Source: CALMNV01 sp035688975 (GTDB lineage Bacteria; Actinomycetota; Actinomycetes; Actinomycetales; Dermatophilaceae). Taken from it: a DNA stretch of 64,000 bases. Under the pieces are notes generated by a model. The model was not told the DNA's origin and made no database searches. It saw only the letters and a list, made by a program, of their open reading frames with translations. Made by a program: the position numbers and the translations under genes. Positions within the stretch are counted from its first letter, which is position 1. Each line of letters begins with the position of its first letter. Location of the stretch: assembly GCF_035688975.1 (NCBI RefSeq), contig NZ_DASSMH010000014.1, positions 1 to 64,000 of the forward strand. Reading direction: 5' to 3'. Below, in pieces: positions 52,905 through 62,801 of this stretch.

Positions 52905-55221
52905 GCTCCGCCACGACCGCCCCGGCCGGGCGGAAGGGCACGTCGGCGGTGCAGCCGTCGAGGTCCGCGACCTCACCTGGCGGCCGTTCGGACGCGCCCG
53001 CCCGGTGCTGTCCCAGCTGGACCTGAGCGTCCGTCCGGGTGAGCGGGTGCTGCTCGCCGGGCCGAGCGGCTCGGGCAAGTCCACCCTGCTGCGGGCCGTC
53101 GCAGGGCTGCTGCTCACGGTCGACTCGGGCGAGCTGTCCGGCTCCGTCACCATCGCCGGCCGGGACCCCCGGGAGGAGCCCGGCGCCGTCGGGCTCGTGC
53201 TGCAGGACCCGGGCTCCGGCGTCGTCGCGTCGACGCTCGCCCGGGACGTGGCCTTCGGCCTCGAGAACCGGCGCGTCCCCCCGTCACGGATGCCGCCGAG
53301 CGTGTCGGCGGCCCTCGCCGAGGTGGGCCTGACCATGTCCCCCGAGAGCGCGCCGTCGACGCTGAGCGGCGGCGAGCTGCAGCGGCTGGCGCTCGCCGGG
53401 GCGCTGGTGCTCGAGCCGCGCGTGCTGCTCCTCGACGAGCCGACCGCGATGCTCGACGTCGCGACCGCCGCGACCGTGCGCGGCGTCGTGGCCGACGTCG
53501 TCTGGCGCCGCGGGCTGACGCTGCTCGTCGTCGAGCACCGGCTCGACGGGTGGCTCGACCAGGTGGACCGGCTCGTCGTGCTCGACCGCGACGGGGCGAT
53601 CCTCGCCGACGGGCCACCGGCGATGGTGCTCGATGAGCACCGGGACACCCTGACCGCCCACGGCATCTGGGTGCCCGGGGCCGACGAGCCGGAGCCGCTC
53701 CGGCTCGACGTCCCGGCTGTCCCGCGGCCGGCGTCGGCCGCCGCCGACTCCACGTCGGCCGCCGCCGACCCCACGCCGGTCGCCGCCGCCCGGGCCGTGA
53801 CCGTCGTCCACCGGAGCCGACGGCTCGGTCAGCCGTCCCGCACCACCGTCGCGGTGCGCGAGGCCGACCTCACCGTGCGCTCGGGGGAGGCCGTGGCACT
53901 CGTCGGGCCCAGCGGGGCAGGCAAGTCCTCGCTCCTGCTCGCCCTGGGCGGCCTCGTGGAGCCGGCGGCCGGGACGGTGCGGCTCGGAGGCGGTGCGCCG
54001 CGACCGCCACACGAGTGGTCCTCGGCGGCTTTGGCCCGCAGGGTCGCCTGGATACCCCAGCGCGCGGCGACGACGCTCGTGGCACGGACGGTCCGGGACG
54101 AGGTCCGCCTGACGCCCCGCGCGCTCGGCCTCGACCCGGCGCTCGCGGACGCCCGGGCCGACCGGCTCCTCGAGGCGCTCGGGCTGGCCCACCTCGGCGA
54201 CGCCGACCCCCGCCAGCTCTCCGGTGGCGAGCAGCGCCGCCTCGCCGTCGCGGCCGCCGTCGCGCACGGCCCGTCACTGGTGCTCGCCGACGAGCCCACG
54301 GTCGGGCAGGACCGGCTCACCTGGGCCGCGGTCATGGGCGTGCTGGAGCAGGCCCGCTCGGAGGGCAGTGGCGTCGTCGTCGCCACGCACGACCCGGGGG
54401 TGCTTGCCCGTGTGGACCACACCCTGCGCCTCGCCGGGCCGGACGCCGGGGACCGACCCTCGGGCGACGTGCCGAGCCCGCCCGTCAACCGCCCGGTCCT
54501 GGCGCGCGTCGGCCCGCTCGGCCTGCTGCTCGTCGCGCTCAGCGTCCTGCCCCTGCCTGCGCTGCTGGGCACCTGGCGGCAGGGTCTTGCCGTGCTCACC
54601 GTCGAGGTGGCCCTCGGCCTGCTGGGCCTGCTCGCCCCCGGCCCGGGCGTCCCTCCGCCGGGACGTCTCAGGTCGCTGCTGGCCCGGCTCGCCCCGGCCG
54701 GGCTCGCGGTGGCCGGTGTGGCGTGGTCGGCGTGGCTGCTCGGTGGCCGGGACGTGGAGGTGGCGAGCGGCGCGGCGCTGCGGGTGCTCTGCCTCGTCGT
54801 CCCGTCGGCCTTCGTGCTCGGCTTCCTCGACCCCGAGCGGCTCGGCGACCACCTCGCGCAGCGGCTGCACCTGCCGGCCCGCCCGGTGGTCGCCGCCACG
54901 GCGGCCCTGCACCGGCTGCAGGACCTCGACGAGCTGTGGGCCGAGCTGATGCGCACGAGGCGGGTGCGCGGCATACGAGCCGACCACGGCCTGATCGCCA
55001 GGGCCCGCGAGGCGGCGGGGGTCACCTTCGGCCTGCTCCTCGGCGCGCTGGGGCAGGCCGCCACCCTCTCGCTCGCCATGGACGCGCGGGGCTTCGCCGG
55101 CGCCCGCCGGCGCACGTGGGCGGGTCCCGCGCCCTGGCGTCCCGCCGACACGCTCGCGGTGCTGGGGGGCGCCGCCGTCATCGCCGCCGCGGTGGCCGCC
55201 GCGGTCCTCTGGCCCGCCTGA
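52897..55221 (+). CDS. Fused ECF transporter ATPases and T component (YkoD-YkoC)
   Basis: This is one long protein of about 774 residues joining the YkoD and YkoC subunits. Two ATPase domains come first: Walker A GPSGSGKST near residue 54, LSGGELQR and LLLDEPTA, then a second Walker A GPSGAGKSS, LSGGEQRR and VLADEPT. A linker with repeated AAAD(S/P)T units separates them. The last ~250 residues are a membrane T component ending with the coupling helix SLAMDARGF. No ATG or GTG fits; the CTG at 52897, with GGGAG seven bases upstream, is the best start. It should energise YkoE. Confidence 0.85.
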   Translation: MSELRHDRPGRAEGHVGGAAVEVRDLTWRPFGRARPVLSQLDLSVRPGERVLLAGPSGSGKSTLLRAVAGLLLTVDSGELSGSVTIAGRDPREEPGAVGLVLQDPGSGVVASTLARDVAFGLENRRVPPSRMPPSVSAALAEVGLTMSPESAPSTLSGGELQRLALAGALVLEPRVLLLDEPTAMLDVATAATVRGVVADVVWRRGLTLLVVEHRLDGWLDQVDRLVVLDRDGAILADGPPAMVLDEHRDTLTAHGIWVPGADEPEPLRLDVPAVPRPASAAADSTSAAADPTPVAAARAVTVVHRSRRLGQPSRTTVAVREADLTVRSGEAVALVGPSGAGKSSLLLALGGLVEPAAGTVRLGGGAPRPPHEWSSAALARRVAWIPQRAATTLVARTVRDEVRLTPRALGLDPALADARADRLLEALGLAHLGDADPRQLSGGEQRRLAVAAAVAHGPSLVLADEPTVGQDRLTWAAVMGVLEQARSEGSGVVVATHDPGVLARVDHTLRLAGPDAGDRPSGDVPSPPVNRPVLARVGPLGLLLVALSVLPLPALLGTWRQGLAVLTVEVALGLLGLLAPGPGVPPPGRLRSLLARLAPAGLAVAGVAWSAWLLGGRDVEVASGAALRVLCLVVPSAFVLGFLDPERLGDHLAQRLHLPARPVVAATAALHRLQDLDELWAELMRTRRVRGIRADHGLIARAREAAGVTFGLLLGALGQAATLSLAMDARGFAGARRRTWAGPAPWRPADTLAVLGGAAVIAAAVAAAVLWPA

Positions 55222-55305
55222 GCGCCCCCGCCCGCGTGCCGGCATGGGGACGCCCGGGCTCGGGGGCCACAATGGGCTGCGCCGGCCATCGAGGAAAGGG
55301 CGCAC

Positions 55306-55791
55306 GTGCGCAGCAGCAGCAGAACCCGCCACCACGTGACCGCGGTCGCGGCCGCCGCGCTGTCGACGATCGCGCTCGCCGGGTGCGGCCAGCCGTCCGC
55401 CGAGCCCGGCCCGACGACCGAGGGGACCGTCGAGGTGCCGACCCAGCCGACGCTCGCGCCGATCGACACCGCGCTGCCCACGCTCGACCCGTCGGCGCCC
55501 GGCAGCGGGGGCTACTTCGACGCCGCCGACGCCCTGACCGGCACGAGCTGCGCCCGCACGGGCGGGACGTGGAGCTTCACGGGCACGCTGACCAACTCGG
55601 ACGACATGCCGCACACCTTCACCGTCGCCGTGTCGCTCGTGCGCACCACGGACCTGTCGCAGGTCACGCTCAAGGAGATCACCGTCACCGTCCCGGCCGG
55701 CGCGAGCTACCCGGTCGAGGCCCGGAGCTTCGCGTCAGACCCGGCCACCGGCCTGCAGTGCGTCACGGGTGCCACCGTCAAGGGGGACTGA
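55306..55791 (+). CDS. Lipoprotein of unknown function
   Basis: This is a 161-residue predicted lipoprotein. The signal peptide (basic start, VTAVAAAALSTIALAGC) ends in the lipobox LAGC near residue 26. A Pro/Thr-rich linker leads to a small beta domain (CARTGGTWSFTGTLTNSDDMPHTFTVAVSLVRTTD ... ITVTVPAGASYPVEARSF) similar in style to FxLYD domains of surface proteins. The GTG at 55306 has GAGGAAAGGG upstream. It precedes the mannosyltransferase gene by one base and may be co-expressed with it. Confidence 0.75.
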   Translation: MRSSSRTRHHVTAVAAAALSTIALAGCGQPSAEPGPTTEGTVEVPTQPTLAPIDTALPTLDPSAPGSGGYFDAADALTGTSCARTGGTWSFTGTLTNSDDMPHTFTVAVSLVRTTDLSQVTLKEITVTVPAGASYPVEARSFASDPATGLQCVTGATVKGD

Positions 55792-55792
55792 G

Positions 55793-57298
55793 ATGCGCTC
55801 CGGCGCCCCCCGGCGCTGGCGGCTCGCCGGGTGCGCGGCGGCCGTCGCGCTGGCCGCCGCCTCGTGGGGCGCGGGGTCCCTGCCCACGCTGCACACCCGG
55901 GTGCTGTGGCCCGGACTGGCGTGGCAGGCCCCCACCGGCGGCTCACCCCTGCTGGCCACGGTGTCCGTCGCCGCCATGGCGGTCCTCGTGCTCGCCTGGT
56001 GGCGGCTGCGCGACGCCGCCGTCACGGCGCGCTGGTGGCAGCAGACCTCGCTGGCGTGGTTCGTCCCGCTCGTGGCCTCCGCGCCGCTCTACAGCCGCGA
56101 CCTCTACTCGTATGCCGCCCAGGGCGCCCTGTGGCACGCCGGCCTGAGCCCCTACGAGCACGGCGTCCGCGACCTGGCCTCCGACTGGCGGGGCAGCACC
56201 GCTCCGACGTGGCTCGACTCGCCCGCGCCCTACGGCCCGGTCTGGCTCCTCCTCGCCCGGGGCGCCGCCGCGGCCTCCGGCGGCAACCTCGTCGTGGCGC
56301 TCGGCCTCCTGCGGGTAGTCGCCGTGCTCGGCGTCGTCGTGCTGGTCGTCGCCGTGCCGTGGCTTGCCCGCCGGCTGGGGGTCGTCGACCCGTCCCGGGC
56401 GACGTGGCTTGCCGTGGCCGTGCCGCTCGTGGGGGCCCACCTGGTCAGCGGCGCCCACAACGACGCGCTCATGGTCGCGGGCGTGCTCGGCGGTCTCGTC
56501 CTGGCGCTGCGGCGCCGCTTCGCGCTGGCCTGCGTGGTGCTCTCCCTGGCGGCCATGGTCAAGGTGACGGCCGTCGTCGTCGTGCCGTTCGTCGCGCTGC
56601 TCTGGGCGGCCGACCACGCCGCCTCCAGTCGCGGCGCATCGGTCCGCTGGCGTGACCTCGTGCGGGCCGGGTCGCTCTGCCTCGTCGCCACGGCGCTGCC
56701 CACGATGGCCCTCGGGCTCAGCACCGGGCTGGGCTTCGGCTGGCTCAACCCCGCCGCGACCTCGGGAAGGAACGAGCAGTGGACCTCCCTGCCCACCGCC
56801 CTCGGCATGGCCGTCGGCGCGATCGGACACGTCCTCGGCACCGACGGGTGGCGTGACCCGGGCATCGCGGTCATGCGCGGCCTCGGGCTCGGCGTGCTCC
56901 TGGTCGTCCTCGTGCTCCTCTGGCTCACGACCGCCCGGTGGGCCGGCGACCCCGCCCGCGTCGTCCGGGCCGCCGGCCTGGCCCTGCTCGCGGTCGTCGT
57001 CCTGGCCCCCGCCTTCCTCGGCTGGTACTACCTCTGGGTGCTTCCCGTGCTCGCCGTCTGCGTGGACCCGGACCGGCACCGGCGGACGGTGACGTGGATC
57101 GCCGTCGCCGCGGCCGTCCTGTGCTTCGCCCAGCTGCCGGACGGCTACAGCCTCGGCCTCACGACGACGGCTGTCGGGGTGCCGCTCGCGGTCGTCGCCA
57201 CGGGGCTGCTGGTGCGCGCGGGCTGGCGCTGGGCGAGGCGGACCGACTGGCGCGCCCTCGCCCTGCGCGAGGAGCGACACGCGGACGCGGGGACGTAA
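55793..57298 (+). CDS. Polyprenol-phosphomannose-dependent alpha-1,6-mannosyltransferase (MptB-like)
   Basis: This is a GT-C membrane enzyme of 501 residues expected to build the mannan core of lipomannan or lipoarabinomannan-type glycolipids. About 12 helices are evident. The family's catalytic loop reads PLYSRDLYSYAAQGALWHAGLSPYEHGV, followed by PAPYGPVWLLL and HLVSGAHNDALMVAGVL. This matches the actinobacterial MptA/MptB group. The ATG at 55793 has AAGGGGG upstream and starts one base after the lipoprotein stop codon. Donor assignment is by family. Confidence 0.88.
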   Translation: MRSGAPRRWRLAGCAAAVALAAASWGAGSLPTLHTRVLWPGLAWQAPTGGSPLLATVSVAAMAVLVLAWWRLRDAAVTARWWQQTSLAWFVPLVASAPLYSRDLYSYAAQGALWHAGLSPYEHGVRDLASDWRGSTAPTWLDSPAPYGPVWLLLARGAAAASGGNLVVALGLLRVVAVLGVVVLVVAVPWLARRLGVVDPSRATWLAVAVPLVGAHLVSGAHNDALMVAGVLGGLVLALRRRFALACVVLSLAAMVKVTAVVVVPFVALLWAADHAASSRGASVRWRDLVRAGSLCLVATALPTMALGLSTGLGFGWLNPAATSGRNEQWTSLPTALGMAVGAIGHVLGTDGWRDPGIAVMRGLGLGVLLVVLVLLWLTTARWAGDPARVVRAAGLALLAVVVLAPAFLGWYYLWVLPVLAVCVDPDRHRRTVTWIAVAAAVLCFAQLPDGYSLGLTTTAVGVPLAVVATGLLVRAGWRWARRTDWRALALREERHADAGT

Positions 57299-57367
57299 CG
57301 GACTCCACACGGCCACATGGCGAGAAATGCGCGGCTCACGGCATACGGCGGTGAGAGTCTGGAGGGC

Positions 57368-58582
57368 ATGCGCACCATCGTCCAGTCCGACAAGCTCCGC
57401 AACGTCTGCTACGAGATCCGCGGGCCGGTCATGGACGAGGCCCGCCGGCTCGAGGACGAGGGCCACCGGATCCTCAAGCTCAACATCGGCAACCCCGCCC
57501 CGTTCGGCTTCGAGGCGCCCGAGGACATCCTCATCGACGTCATCCGCGAGCTGCCCACCGCGCAGGGCTACTGCGACAGCAAGGGGATCCTCTCCGCGCG
57601 ACGGGCCGTCGCCCAGCACTACCAGCTGCGCGACTTCCCGCACATCAACGTCGACGACATCTACCTCGGCAACGGCGTCTCCGAGCTCATCGTCATGGCC
57701 ATGCAGGGCCTGCTCAACAACGGCGACGAGGTGCTCATCCCGGCGCCGGACTACCCGCTGTGGACCGCGGCGGCCAGCCTGTCCGGGGGCAACCCGGTCC
57801 ACTACCTCTGCGACGAGCAGTCCGACTGGGCGCCGGACCTCGACGACATCGCGAGCAAGATCACGCACCGCACCAAGGCCATCGTCGTCATCAACCCCAA
57901 CAACCCGACGGGCGCGGTCTACCCGGCCGAGGTGCTCCAGGGCATCGCGGACCTCGCCCGCAAGCACCAGCTGGTCATCATGGCCGACGAGATCTACGAC
58001 AAGATCCTCTACGACGACGCCAAGCACACGTCGATCGCGACGCTCGCCCCCGACCTGTTCTGCCTCACCTTCAACGGCCTCTCCAAGGCCTACCGGGTGG
58101 CGGGGTTCCGCTCGGGCTGGGTCGCGCTGTCCGGGCCCAAGGAGCACGCGCGCAGCTACATCGAGGGCCTCGACATCCTGGCCAACATGCGCCTGTGCGC
58201 CAACGTGCCGGCCCAGCACGCCATCCAGGTCGCGCTCGGGGGCTACCAGTCGATCAACGAGCTCATCCTCCCGGGGGGGCGGCTGCTGGAGCAGCGCGAC
58301 CGGGCGTGGAAGCTGCTCAACGCGATCCCGGGCGTGACGTGCACGAAGCCGCAGGGGGCGCTCTACCTCTTCCCGCGCCTCGACCCGGACGTCTACGACA
58401 TCCACGACGACGAGCGGTTCGCCCTCGACCTGCTGCGGGAGCAGAAGCTGCTCATCGTGCAGGGCACCGGCTTCAACTGGCCCACCCCGGACCACTTCCG
58501 GCTCGTGTTCCTGCCGCGCGTGGACGACCTCGAGGACGCCATCGGACGGATCGCGGACTTCCTGCACACCTACACCCAGTAG
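57368..58582 (+). CDS. alaT: Pyridoxal-phosphate-dependent aminotransferase, AlaT type
   Basis: It moves an amino group between alanine/pyruvate and glutamate/oxoglutarate, 404 residues, like E. coli AlaA. Features are CYEIRGPVMDEARRLEDEGHRILKLNIGNPAPFGF, the QGYCDSKGI loop, NPNNPTGAVYP, DEIYDKILYD and the PLP lysine in FNGLSKAYRVAGFRSGW. The ATG at 57368 fits homologues; an ATG at 57317 is possible but lacks a ribosome site. An octamer copy (57339) lies in the region just before. It appears to stand alone. Confidence 0.92.
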   Translation: MRTIVQSDKLRNVCYEIRGPVMDEARRLEDEGHRILKLNIGNPAPFGFEAPEDILIDVIRELPTAQGYCDSKGILSARRAVAQHYQLRDFPHINVDDIYLGNGVSELIVMAMQGLLNNGDEVLIPAPDYPLWTAAASLSGGNPVHYLCDEQSDWAPDLDDIASKITHRTKAIVVINPNNPTGAVYPAEVLQGIADLARKHQLVIMADEIYDKILYDDAKHTSIATLAPDLFCLTFNGLSKAYRVAGFRSGWVALSGPKEHARSYIEGLDILANMRLCANVPAQHAIQVALGGYQSINELILPGGRLLEQRDRAWKLLNAIPGVTCTKPQGALYLFPRLDPDVYDIHDDERFALDLLREQKLLIVQGTGFNWPTPDHFRLVFLPRVDDLEDAIGRIADFLHTYTQ

Positions 58583-58595
58583 GCGGCGCCGGGCC

Positions 58596-58625
58596 GCTTG
58601 CGGGGCGCTTGCGGGGCGCTTGCGG
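58596..58625. repeat. 11-base tandem repeat after alaT
   Basis: GCTTGCGGGGC occurs twice in full and once in part (58596-58606, 58607-58617, 58618-58625) between the alaT stop and the drrA promoter. No function is evident. Confidence 0.8.
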
Positions 58626-58630
58626 AAAAC

Positions 58631-58661
58631 ATGTTGACGGCGTTTACATGGTGCCTAGGGT
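58631..58661 (+). promoter_or_regulatory. Promoter with overlapping operator for the DrrAB exporter
   Basis: TTGACG (58634-58639) and TAGGGT (58656-58661) are separated by 16 bases, a good sigma-A-type promoter. Over its -35 lies a dyad at 58631-58649 with arms ATGT-NN-ACG and CGT-NN-ACAT around a single G. Such an operator suggests repression by a TetR- or MarR-like protein not seen in this window. Both are inferred from sequence. Confidence 0.55.
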
Positions 58662-58717
58662 TGTCGGTGGTAGGTCGTACCTTGGCACCCACCATCGATT
58701 CAGGCGGGAGCCCGTCC

Positions 58718-59743
58718 GTGTCCATCACCTCACCATCGCGCCTCGACCGCTCGTCGTCGACCGCCGCGGCCATCGAGGCCGAGCATCTCGTCAAACGCTT
58801 CGGCGACGTCACGGCCGTCGACGACGTCAGCTTCGCCGTGCCGCAGGGGACGGTGCTCGGGCTGCTCGGCCCCAACGGCGCCGGCAAGACGACCATCGTG
58901 CGGATGATGACGACGTTGACGCGCCCGACGAGCGGCACGGCCCGGGTGGCCGGACACGACGTCATGCGTGAGCCCGACGCCGTCCGGCGTGGCATGGGGC
59001 TGACCGGGCAGGTGGCCACCGTGGACGAGCTGCTCACCGGGCGGGAGAACCTCCGCCTCGTCGGCACGCTCTACGGGCTCTCCAGGTCGGACATCGCCCG
59101 CCGGAGCGCCGAGCTGCTCGAGCAGTTCTCGCTGGCGGACGCGGGCGACCGGATCATCAAGACCTACTCGGGGGGCATGCGCCGCAGGCTCGACCTCGCG
59201 GTGAGCCTCATCGCCGCCCCGCCGGTGCTCTTCCTCGACGAGCCCACGACCGGGCTCGACCCCCGCAGCAGGGTGGAGCTGTGGGACGTCCTGCGCAATC
59301 TCGTGGGCGACGGCACGACGCTCCTGCTGACGACGCAGTATCTCGAGGAGGCGGACCACCTGGCCGACCGGATCGTCGTCATCGACCACGGCCGGATCAT
59401 CGCGGAGGGCACCCCGCTCGAGCTCAAGGACCAGTCCGGGCGGGCGAGCATCGTGGTCACCGTCTCGGAGGCGCACCAGCTCGACGCCGCGCGGGCACTG
59501 CTCTCGGCGCACGTGTCCGGCGTGCACGTCGACGAGGCAGCCCGGCAGCTGACGGCCCCGGCGGAGGGCCTCGGCGACATGATGCGCGTCGCCGCCGTCT
59601 TCCAGGACGCCGACATCGTGCTCGACGACCTCGGCCTCCAGCGGCCCAGCCTCGACGACGTGTTCCTCCACCTCACCGGTCACCGCGCAGAGCCGAGCAC
59701 CGACGAGGGGTCAACCGACCTGCCGGCGAAGGAGCCACGATGA
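58718..59743 (+). CDS. DrrA-type ABC exporter ATPase
   Basis: This is the ATPase of a daunorubicin-resistance-like exporter, 341 residues. Walker A is GPNGAGKTT near residue 53, the signature YSGGMRRRLDLA and Walker B LFLDEPTTGLDP follow, and the DrrA-type C-terminal domain contains GRASIVVTVSEAHQLD and PSLDDVFLHLTGH. The GTG at 58718 has GGCGGGAG upstream. The permease gene overlaps its stop by 4 bases. The drug or lipid exported is unknown. Confidence 0.92.
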   Translation: MSITSPSRLDRSSSTAAAIEAEHLVKRFGDVTAVDDVSFAVPQGTVLGLLGPNGAGKTTIVRMMTTLTRPTSGTARVAGHDVMREPDAVRRGMGLTGQVATVDELLTGRENLRLVGTLYGLSRSDIARRSAELLEQFSLADAGDRIIKTYSGGMRRRLDLAVSLIAAPPVLFLDEPTTGLDPRSRVELWDVLRNLVGDGTTLLLTTQYLEEADHLADRIVVIDHGRIIAEGTPLELKDQSGRASIVVTVSEAHQLDAARALLSAHVSGVHVDEAARQLTAPAEGLGDMMRVAAVFQDADIVLDDLGLQRPSLDDVFLHLTGHRAEPSTDEGSTDLPAKEPR

Positions 59744-60588
59744 GCGACACCGCGCTACGACCCACCCGCAGTGCCCCGGCAACCCCGGCCTTCCGGCCGC
59801 CCGGGCGGGCGCGCCAGGTGCGCACCATGGTGTGGCGCAACCTCAAGCACATCCGTCGCCAGCCGGAGATGCTCGCCGACGTCACGATCCAGCCGATCAT
59901 GTTCGTCGTGCTCTTCGCCTTCGTCTTCGGGGGGTCGATCCGCACGCCCGGCAGCGGCTACCGCGAGTGGCTCCTGCCCGGGATCATGGCCCAGACGATG
60001 GCCTTCTCCTCCTTCGTCGTGGCGATCGGGCTCACGGCCGACATCGACCGCGGCATCGTCGACCGGTTCCGGTCGCTGCCGATCTCCCGGTCGTCGGTCC
60101 TGGTCGGGCGTAGCCTGTCCAGCCTGATGCACTCGAGCATCGGCGTCGTCGTCATGTCGGTGACCGGTCTGGTCATCGGCTGGCGCATCCGTGAGGGCGT
60201 TGTCAATGCGCTGCTGGCGTTCGGGCTGCTGCTGCTCTTCGGCTTCGCCATGATCTGGGTGGGGATCCTCGTGGGCTCCACGTTCACGTCGGTGGAGGCG
60301 GTCAACGGCTTCATGTTCACGACGATGTTCCCGATCACCTTCCTCGCCAACACGTTCGCCCCCACGGACAACATGCTCCCGTGGCTGCGCACGATCGCCG
60401 AGTGGAACCCGATCAGCTCGCTCGTCCAGTCGCTGCGGCAGCTGTGGGGCAACGCGCCGGAGGCGCCGGCCAGTGCGGCCTGGCCGATGCACCACCCGGT
60501 CGTCGTCACCGTCGTCTGGTCGATCGGCATCGCGCTCGTCTTCGCCCCGCTCGCGCTGCGCGCCTTCGTCAAGCGGACCGAGGGCTGA
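59740..60588 (+). CDS. DrrB-type ABC exporter permease
   Basis: This is the membrane half of the exporter, 282 residues and six helices, ABC-2 family. TMVWRNLKHIRRQPEMLADVTIQPIMFVVLFAFVFGG is typical of DrrB, as are RSLPISRSSVLVGRSLSS and the C-terminal ANTFAPTDNMLPWLRTIAEWNPISSLVQSLRQL. The ATG overlaps the drrA stop (ATGA). With DrrA it forms a two-gene export operon. Confidence 0.92.
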   Translation: MSDTALRPTRSAPATPAFRPPGRARQVRTMVWRNLKHIRRQPEMLADVTIQPIMFVVLFAFVFGGSIRTPGSGYREWLLPGIMAQTMAFSSFVVAIGLTADIDRGIVDRFRSLPISRSSVLVGRSLSSLMHSSIGVVVMSVTGLVIGWRIREGVVNALLAFGLLLLFGFAMIWVGILVGSTFTSVEAVNGFMFTTMFPITFLANTFAPTDNMLPWLRTIAEWNPISSLVQSLRQLWGNAPEAPASAAWPMHHPVVVTVVWSIGIALVFAPLALRAFVKRTEG

Positions 60589-60593
60589 GCGGC

Positions 60594-60866
60594 TCAGATC
60601 CGCGAGGAGGCCCACCACTTCACGAGCAGGCCGAGCCCGGCGCCCCACCCAGCTGTGAGGGCCAGGCTGGCAGCGATGGCGAGCAGCGCGGGCCGGCGGG
60701 CGCCCGGCTCGCGGACCAGGCTGAGCCCTCCGAGTGCGAGACCGAGCAGTTGCGGCACGAAGCAGAAGCCGAGCACCAGCCCAGTCGCCGCCGCGAGCAG
60801 GGCGCCCCGGGCCAGGGGCGCGTGCGACGCGGGCCGCATCTTGGGGGGCGCACCGGACCCGGACAC
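60594..60866 (-). CDS. Small DUF4190-like membrane protein
   Basis: This is a 90-residue protein with two helices: ALLAAATGLVLGFCFVPQLLGLALGGLSLV and ALLAIAASLALTAGWGAGLGLLV, the usual DUF4190 arrangement. The GTG at 60866 was chosen; an ATG at 60839 is also possible and neither has a strong ribosome site. It is convergent with the exporter and divergent from the monooxygenase across the repeat block. Function unknown. Confidence 0.65.
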   Translation of the reverse strand: MSGSGAPPKMRPASHAPLARGALLAAATGLVLGFCFVPQLLGLALGGLSLVREPGARRPALLAIAASLALTAGWGAGLGLLVKWWASSRI

Positions 60867-60908
60867 GTAGGCAAGGCTAGCGAGGCAGGGCGAAGCCCAC
60901 GGCACGGA

Positions 60909-61173
60909 AGTGGCCACTCGACTTGGGGATGCCGCCTGGCCCACCCCCCCACGTCGAGTGGCCACTTTCGTGCACGCGCGCCCCCGGGTCCATGTCGAGT
61001 GGCCACTTTTGTGCACGCGCCCCCCCGGTCCATGTCGAGTGGCCACTTTCGTGCACTCGAGCCCCCGGTCCATGTCGAGTGGCCACTTTTGTGCACGCGC
61101 GCCCCCGCGGACGCTCGGGAACGCGTGCGGAAGTGGCCACTCGACGAGGCGGGTGCGTGCGGAAGTGGCCACT
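60909..61173. repeat. AGTGGCCACT repeat block, seven copies
   Basis: This block fills most of the 375-base gap between two divergent genes (60867-61241), which holds no gene I can see. Seven exact copies of AGTGGCCACT start at 60909, 60957, 60998, 61038, 61078, 61132 and 61164. The middle four stand 40-41 bases apart and share flanks ATGTCG before and TT(T/C)GTGCAC after, with C-rich runs between. The outer three are in the opposite orientation (GGA before, CGA after). The same family occurs at 9272-9377. Confidence 0.88.
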
Positions 61174-61241
61174 CGAGTGAGGGGTGCGGCCCCCCGTGGA
61201 CGCTCGGGAACACGAAGGGAGGCTGATCGGTTGGCCCCAGC

Positions 61242-62287
<1,046 letters not shown>

Positions 62288-62291
<4 letters not shown>

Positions 62292-62713
62292 CCAACGAAG
62301 CGCAGGACCGCCGGACTGTCACCCTGACGCGAGACAGCCATGGCCGCTACACCGTCCGCAATGGCCGAGGCGGCTCGATCACCACGAGCTCAGGCACCGC
62401 CGAGCTGTCGCCTGTCGAGCTGCTCCTCGCCGGGATCGCCGGCTGCACAGCCGTCGACGTCGACACGGTGACGTCGCGGCGCGCCGAGCCGGACAGCTTC
62501 GAGATCGAGGTGACGGCCGACAAGGTGCACGACGACCAGGGCAATCACCTGCAGGACATCGAGGTGCGCTTCCGCGTTCGCTTCCCCGACGGCGAGGGCG
62601 GCGACGCCGCTCGAAAAATCCTGCCCTCCATGGTCCGTCGCTCCCACGAGGAGTTCTGCACGGTCAGTCGCACCGTCATGCTCGGCGCCGAGGTCACCGC
62701 GCACGTCGACTGA
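62288..62713 (+). CDS. OsmC-family peroxidase-like protein
   Basis: This is a 141-residue OsmC/Ohr-superfamily protein, expected to reduce organic hydroperoxides through two cysteines. The first lies in LLLAGIAGCTAVDV (about residue 57) and the second in HEEFCTVSRTV (about 124). ELSPVELLLAGIAGCTAVDV is the typical first helix. Its ATG overlaps the monooxygenase stop (ATGA). The pairing suggests redox defence linked to the flavin enzyme, which is inference. Confidence 0.9.
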
Positions 62714-62801
62714 CGGGGCGCTTCGACAGGCCGCTCGGGGTCGGCCGGTGGGAGGATACGACGGCGGGCGTGTGGCGAGCGTGGGGCGAGGAGGAGGCGG
62801 C

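Noticed and set aside
60957..61087. Possible CRISPR array from regularly spaced repeats
   Set aside because: The four copies have a 40-41 base period, but the intervening C-rich stretches are nearly identical rather than unique spacers, and no cas gene is nearby.
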